Positions 60,675 to 64,000 of a stretch of DNA of 64,000 bases are shown here, in pieces. The notes beneath the pieces were generated by a model that searched no databases, had not been told where the DNA came from, and worked only from the letters and a program-made list of their open reading frames with translations. Where the stretch lies: the NCBI RefSeq assembly GCF_029989365.1, contig NZ_JAPRAQ010000033.1, positions 24,818 to 88,817 on the forward strand. The letters are read 5' to 3'. Positions within the stretch are counted from its first letter, which is position 1. Each line of letters starts with the position of its first letter. Source of the DNA: Bradyrhizobium sp. Arg816. Its GTDB lineage: Bacteria > Pseudomonadota > Alphaproteobacteria > Rhizobiales > Xanthobacteraceae. Both the position numbers and the translations under genes were made by a program.

Positions 60675-62747
60675 ATGGACGGTCCTATTAGTCCCTCGCC
60701 AGTCGCCGGAGGCGGGAGAAGCAGTGAGTTGGCAGCCTACATGTCAAACGGCGTCGTCGGCCTGAAGATTCGCGACAACCCTCTTACTCCTGGCATGGCT
60801 CTGCTCAGTGGTTTTTCTGGGGAGCATCCCGAACGAAAGATCGAAGCCGCCGCGTTCGCCCCCTATCCGATTGCTGGCGATATCTGTCTCGAAGGCGTTT
60901 GGATGTCGGATGCCCCTCAATGCGTTCACGTCGTTGACCAAGCCTACGATTTTTCAACCGCCGAATTGATCACTCGCCTAACTTTTAAAGTAGCCGGGCA
61001 CCAAGCGAAAATCGCCGTGATGTCGTTTTGCAGCCGCGAGCAGCCGACCGTGGTTTGCCAAGAGATCTCTCTTGAGGTCGTCGCCGCTTCTGACCTTAAA
61101 GTGCGAGCAAGGATCGATCTTTCCGGGCTCGAAGGACGGCCTCTGCGATACAACCGTGACACACCCGGAGAACCCAAGCCTTCTTGCGATGGCTCACTGC
61201 TCTGGGAAAGTGCGGGAGCCGTCTCGACATGCGGACTTGCTTACGTCACCGAGTTGGTCGGAAGTGATGCAGCACCGCAAAGACCGCCTTTGGACGGTGA
61301 AGGTTTAAGGAGTGAATACACGCTCCGGGCTCAGCGCGGCCGCCACTATAGACTTCGTCAGTTGGTGAGTTTGATACCCAGCGCACTCCATAGTCAGCCA
61401 GATTTTCAGGCCGTAAGACTGGTCGCGATGGCCGCCGACATCGGCTTTGATACAATCAGGAAGAACAACCGAGCGTGCTGGGCTGATCTTTGGAAAGGGA
61501 GAATTCGGCTGGTGGGCGCGGAGAAGCGCTGGCAAGCCATGGCGGACGCTGCGTACTTCTACCTGATCTCGTCCACCCACGCCTCATCTCCCGCCTCGAC
61601 ATCTATGTTCGGCTTGGCGACTTGGCACGACTACCACTACTATTTTGGTCACGTGATGTGGGACATCGAGACTTTTTGTGTTCCGCCCTTGATCTTCCTC
61701 CAGCCCGACGCGGCTCGAGGTATCCTGGACTACCGCGTGCGAAACCTTGAGTCGGCCCGCAACAATGCGCGTCTATTGGGGCGACGAGGGCTGCAATTTC
61801 CTTGGGAAAGCGCGCCATCTTCCGGAGAGGAAGCCGCACCGATGCCGGGGTCGGCTGCCTGGCGCGAAGACCACGCCTCGTTAGATATCGCGCGCGCCTT
61901 TGCACTTTTCGCAGACGTAACCGGTGACGATGCGTTCTTGCGGGATAAAGCTTGGCCCGTGCTATCGGGCGTTGCGGAGTGGGTCAAAAGCCGGGTCACC
62001 AAGCGCCGCGGAAAATTCGAAATTCGTGCCTCGATGGGGATCGCCGAACGCAAGTCGCCTTCCGACAATGTAGTATTCACGAACATTTCGGCGCGATCCG
62101 TTCTGTTTGACGCGATCTCCGCTGCGAAGCGCTTGAATAGGCCGTTTGATCCCGCTTGGCTTGAAATGGCGACCAAAATGGTGGTTCCGAAACGGGGTAA
62201 AGTTGTAATTTCACATGATTCATTCCGCGTAGATGAAGAAAAGGCCGCGACCCCTGATCCCTTGATGGGCATCTTCCCCCTTGGATGCGGTTTTGATGAA
62301 GAAACCAACCAAGCAACCCTTGCGTATTATTTGAAGATCGCAAAACGATACATTGGCAGTCCCATGTTGTCGGCGCTGTATGGCGTTTGGGCCGCCCGAA
62401 CAGGCAACAGGCGGCTCTCACTGGAAATGCTGGATCGGGGCTATGGCGATTTCTGCACGGGCCGATTTATGCAAACGCTGGAATACCGAAAGGATGTATT
62501 TCCAGAGCAACCGCCGGCCGGGCCATTTTTTGCAAATCTCGGCGGTTTTTTGCTCGGGCTGATTCTAGGTTTTCCAAAGATACAACCGGGTCCCGACGAC
62601 CCTGAAGATTGGTGCAAGGGGCCCGTCACTTTGCCAGCGGGATGGCGATCAATCGAAATTGAGCGGATCTGGATTAGGGGGCTACCTTGGCGGCTTATAG
62701 CTGCTCAGGGAGACGCCCGCGCGAGGTTAGAGCCGATCCGCCCTTAG
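60675..62747 (+). CDS. GH65-family glycoside hydrolase/phosphorylase-like protein
   Basis: A 690-residue protein. The N-terminal beta-sandwich domain starts SNGVVGLKIRDNPLTPGMAL. The (alpha/alpha)6 catalytic domain has YYFGHVMWDIETFCVPPLIF, followed by YRVRNLESARNNARLLGRRG and LQFPWESAPSSGEEAAP. These are the GH65 signatures shared by trehalose/kojibiose/maltose phosphorylases and acid trehalases. Which activity it has cannot be told. GGAGGAA precedes ATG 60675. Divergent from the GH13 gene, suggesting joint use of alpha-glucosides. Confidence 0.82.
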   Translation: MDGPISPSPVAGGGRSSELAAYMSNGVVGLKIRDNPLTPGMALLSGFSGEHPERKIEAAAFAPYPIAGDICLEGVWMSDAPQCVHVVDQAYDFSTAELITRLTFKVAGHQAKIAVMSFCSREQPTVVCQEISLEVVAASDLKVRARIDLSGLEGRPLRYNRDTPGEPKPSCDGSLLWESAGAVSTCGLAYVTELVGSDAAPQRPPLDGEGLRSEYTLRAQRGRHYRLRQLVSLIPSALHSQPDFQAVRLVAMAADIGFDTIRKNNRACWADLWKGRIRLVGAEKRWQAMADAAYFYLISSTHASSPASTSMFGLATWHDYHYYFGHVMWDIETFCVPPLIFLQPDAARGILDYRVRNLESARNNARLLGRRGLQFPWESAPSSGEEAAPMPGSAAWREDHASLDIARAFALFADVTGDDAFLRDKAWPVLSGVAEWVKSRVTKRRGKFEIRASMGIAERKSPSDNVVFTNISARSVLFDAISAAKRLNRPFDPAWLEMATKMVVPKRGKVVISHDSFRVDEEKAATPDPLMGIFPLGCGFDEETNQATLAYYLKIAKRYIGSPMLSALYGVWAARTGNRRLSLEMLDRGYGDFCTGRFMQTLEYRKDVFPEQPPAGPFFANLGGFLLGLILGFPKIQPGPDDPEDWCKGPVTLPAGWRSIEIERIWIRGLPWRLIAAQGDARARLEPIRP

Positions 62748-62980
62748 AAGCAAATACATGGCCGCATGTGAAACTGCACACTGACCGCCTTAAGGCTCCA
62801 TTAGGCCCACCGAAGCCATCAAGGTCCGCTCCCTGTCCGTCGCGCCGCAGCGATCGTAAAATAGGCGATGGCCGCGTCAGCGGCGCTATCTGCCTACTTA
62901 TGCCGGAGAATTTGTCGACGCGCTTTGCAAATTGCATACGCGATTGCGATCCTTCCGGCGTGAATGTTGGCTGCGGTTGA

Positions 62981-63166
62981 TTGGTGGTGCAAAGCCGTCT
63001 TTTGGCAGCGACGATCGCGGGAACCGCTCTCGGCTACGCTGCGGTCTTATGCATCGGATTTCCTTTCATCGACCCGTTTGCCGTGATGATGGGAGGGCTG
63101 GTTGCAGCACTACCAGCTGCGGTGTCTTTTTGGCTGTCGAATATGAACCAAGGGAGGTTGGGATGA
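62981..63166 (+). CDS. possible 61-residue membrane protein
   Basis: The TTG 62981 start gives MVVQSRLLAATIAGTALGYA, then VLCIGFPFIDPFAVMMGGLV and AALPAAVSFWLS. Two hydrophobic helices. No good ribosome-binding site, so the start is uncertain. Confidence 0.4.
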   Translation: MVVQSRLLAATIAGTALGYAAVLCIGFPFIDPFAVMMGGLVAALPAAVSFWLSNMNQGRLG

Positions 63167-63756
63167 GTGCCTATCCGGAAAGACAACCAGCATGTGCCCT
63201 GAAACAGCGCGCATGTTTTTAAGAAGAGTTCCGCAACGGGTCACGGCAGTCGAGGCAAAGGCCGCCCCGCGTCAGGTTCGCATCCGATAGCCGACATCCG
63301 AATTGGCTCAGCGTTGTTCAGCTAAGGGCCAGCAACGGACTCAACATCGCACGCTACTCTACTCGATTACTTCGTCGGCGCGAGCTAGATAAGGCGGGAT
63401 AGTGCAGGTGGTGCCGGCGGAGGAGCGGGCGGAGCTGGAGCCGGCGCTGGATCAGGCGCGGCGCGGGGGCTGGGGGTGCTGGATCGGGCGGCGGCGGCAC
63501 TTCTCCGGCGGCCGCTAGCGGTCAAGGCGCTTCGAGCAGCCTTGGATCGACCAACCCGGGCGCGACCATGAATGACCCGAAGATGAAGGGGAAGTAGTCC
63601 CATCGCGAACAGCCCGCCGGATATGATCCAGCGTGGCTATCTTCATGATGCGTTCGCTTATGAGCAGGAGCGGTCGCGTTTGAGGACCGAATTCGTTGGA
63701 GCGATTGCCTGGGTTTTGAGGATCGGTGACCAGATCGCCGACGAAGAGTAGCGCTC
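63167..63756 (+). other. stretch with a decayed Gly/Ala-rich gene tail
   Basis: 590 bases without an intact gene. At about 63400-63597 the plus strand encodes a Gly/Ala-rich run (AGGAGGGAGGAGAGAGSGAA), then after a frame change SGQGASSSLGSTNPGATMND and PKMKGK before a stop. This is the end pattern of a small secreted Bradyrhizobium-type protein, so it is probably a frameshifted remnant. Confidence 0.4.
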
Positions 63757-64000
63757 TCAAACAAATAAAAAGTCATTCGCCGTCATCAAGTGCGTGAAGT
63801 TTGCAAGCGTAACTTGATCAGCTCCCGCCATGATAATGGTGCTAGTTCCGCTTTGGGTGATGACAAGGTCATCGAACGACTGCACGCCCGCAACATCAAT
63901 GAAAGCTATCTTGTCATCCTGGCATTGGCTGAAATCCCGGATGAGATTGTTGGCACCGACGGTCATCACACCATTGTCCTTGAATACAAACGTATCGGCA
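63757..64000 (-). CDS. C-terminal end of an RTX/hemolysin-type calcium-binding protein (partial)
   Basis: The frame is open to the right edge and stops at 63757. The visible roughly 80 residues read ADTFVFKDNGVMTVGANNLI, RDFSQCQDDKIAFIDVAGVQ, SFDDLVITQSGTSTIIM and LANFTHLMTANDFLFV. The D-x-F-V-F...I-x-D-F pattern and the NDFLF ending are typical of the secretion region at the end of RTX-like exoproteins exported by type I systems. The calcium-binding repeats and the start lie outside the window. Confidence 0.75.
   Translation of the reverse strand, partial: ADTFVFKDNGVMTVGANNLIRDFSQCQDDKIAFIDVAGVQSFDDLVITQSGTSTIIMAGADQVTLANFTHLMTANDFLFV

Overview
The window reads as an alphaproteobacterial chromosome, most probably Bradyrhizobium (Nitrobacteraceae). 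Supporting this are the high G+C, the fliF-fliG-fliH-fliN-flbD order, a SciP (DUF1153) gene beside the flagellar cluster, DUF1236 proteins, many small secreted proteins of Bradyrhizobium type, and several families of intergenic palindromes. This assignment comes from protein-family recognition, not from a database search.

Core region, 1-17.4 kb. The sulfonate operon ssuA-ssuD-ssuC-ssuB plus a flavin reductase (1-4.6 kb) imports and desulfonates alkanesulfonates. A small membrane protein and an M20 carboxypeptidase follow. Two flagellar blocks lie on the minus strand: fliF-fliG-fliH-fliN-flbD (11.5-6.4 kb) and fliK-flgD (14.7-12.4 kb), with sciP between them. Good -24/-12 (sigma-54) elements precede fliK and, less perfectly, fliF, which fits the presence of FlbD. 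mnmA, a SAM methyltransferase and a small secreted protein close this part.

Mobile region, 17.7-41.5 kb. A tRNA-Met(CAU) gene is overlapped at its 3' half by the end of a large serine recombinase gene, marking an insertion point. Next come a pseudokinase-like gene, a hipB-hipA operon with a third gene that looks like a PD-(D/E)xK nuclease, a truncated AAA ATPase and an IS110-family element. An ICE maintenance module follows: ardC, parB (frameshifted), a 1453-residue methylase/strawberry-notch helicase, a Toprim primase-like gene, a DUF2493 gene, a membrane protein and DUF736. No relaxase or type IV secretion gene is present, so the element is a remnant or incomplete. Two families of structured leaders recur upstream of these genes. 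A Crp/Fnr regulator, an 83-bp MITE-like palindrome and a tyrosine integrase close the region. Beside the integrase are a tRNA 3' remnant, a repeated 17-bp core and two pairs of 11-bp-spaced TAGCTACC boxes that look like an att region.

Variable region, 41.5-64 kb. Contents are two NarL/FixJ-type response regulators (one frameshifted and fused to a 96-bp-period repeat tail), many small secreted, membrane or HTH-like proteins, two DUF1236 proteins, a doubly frameshifted GT4 glycosyltransferase, a DNA ligase fragment and a truncated OprB-type porin. A divergent GH13/GH65 carbohydrate pair and the C-terminal end of an RTX-like protein complete it. The number of broken genes suggests decay, although indel errors in the assembly cannot be excluded from sequence alone.
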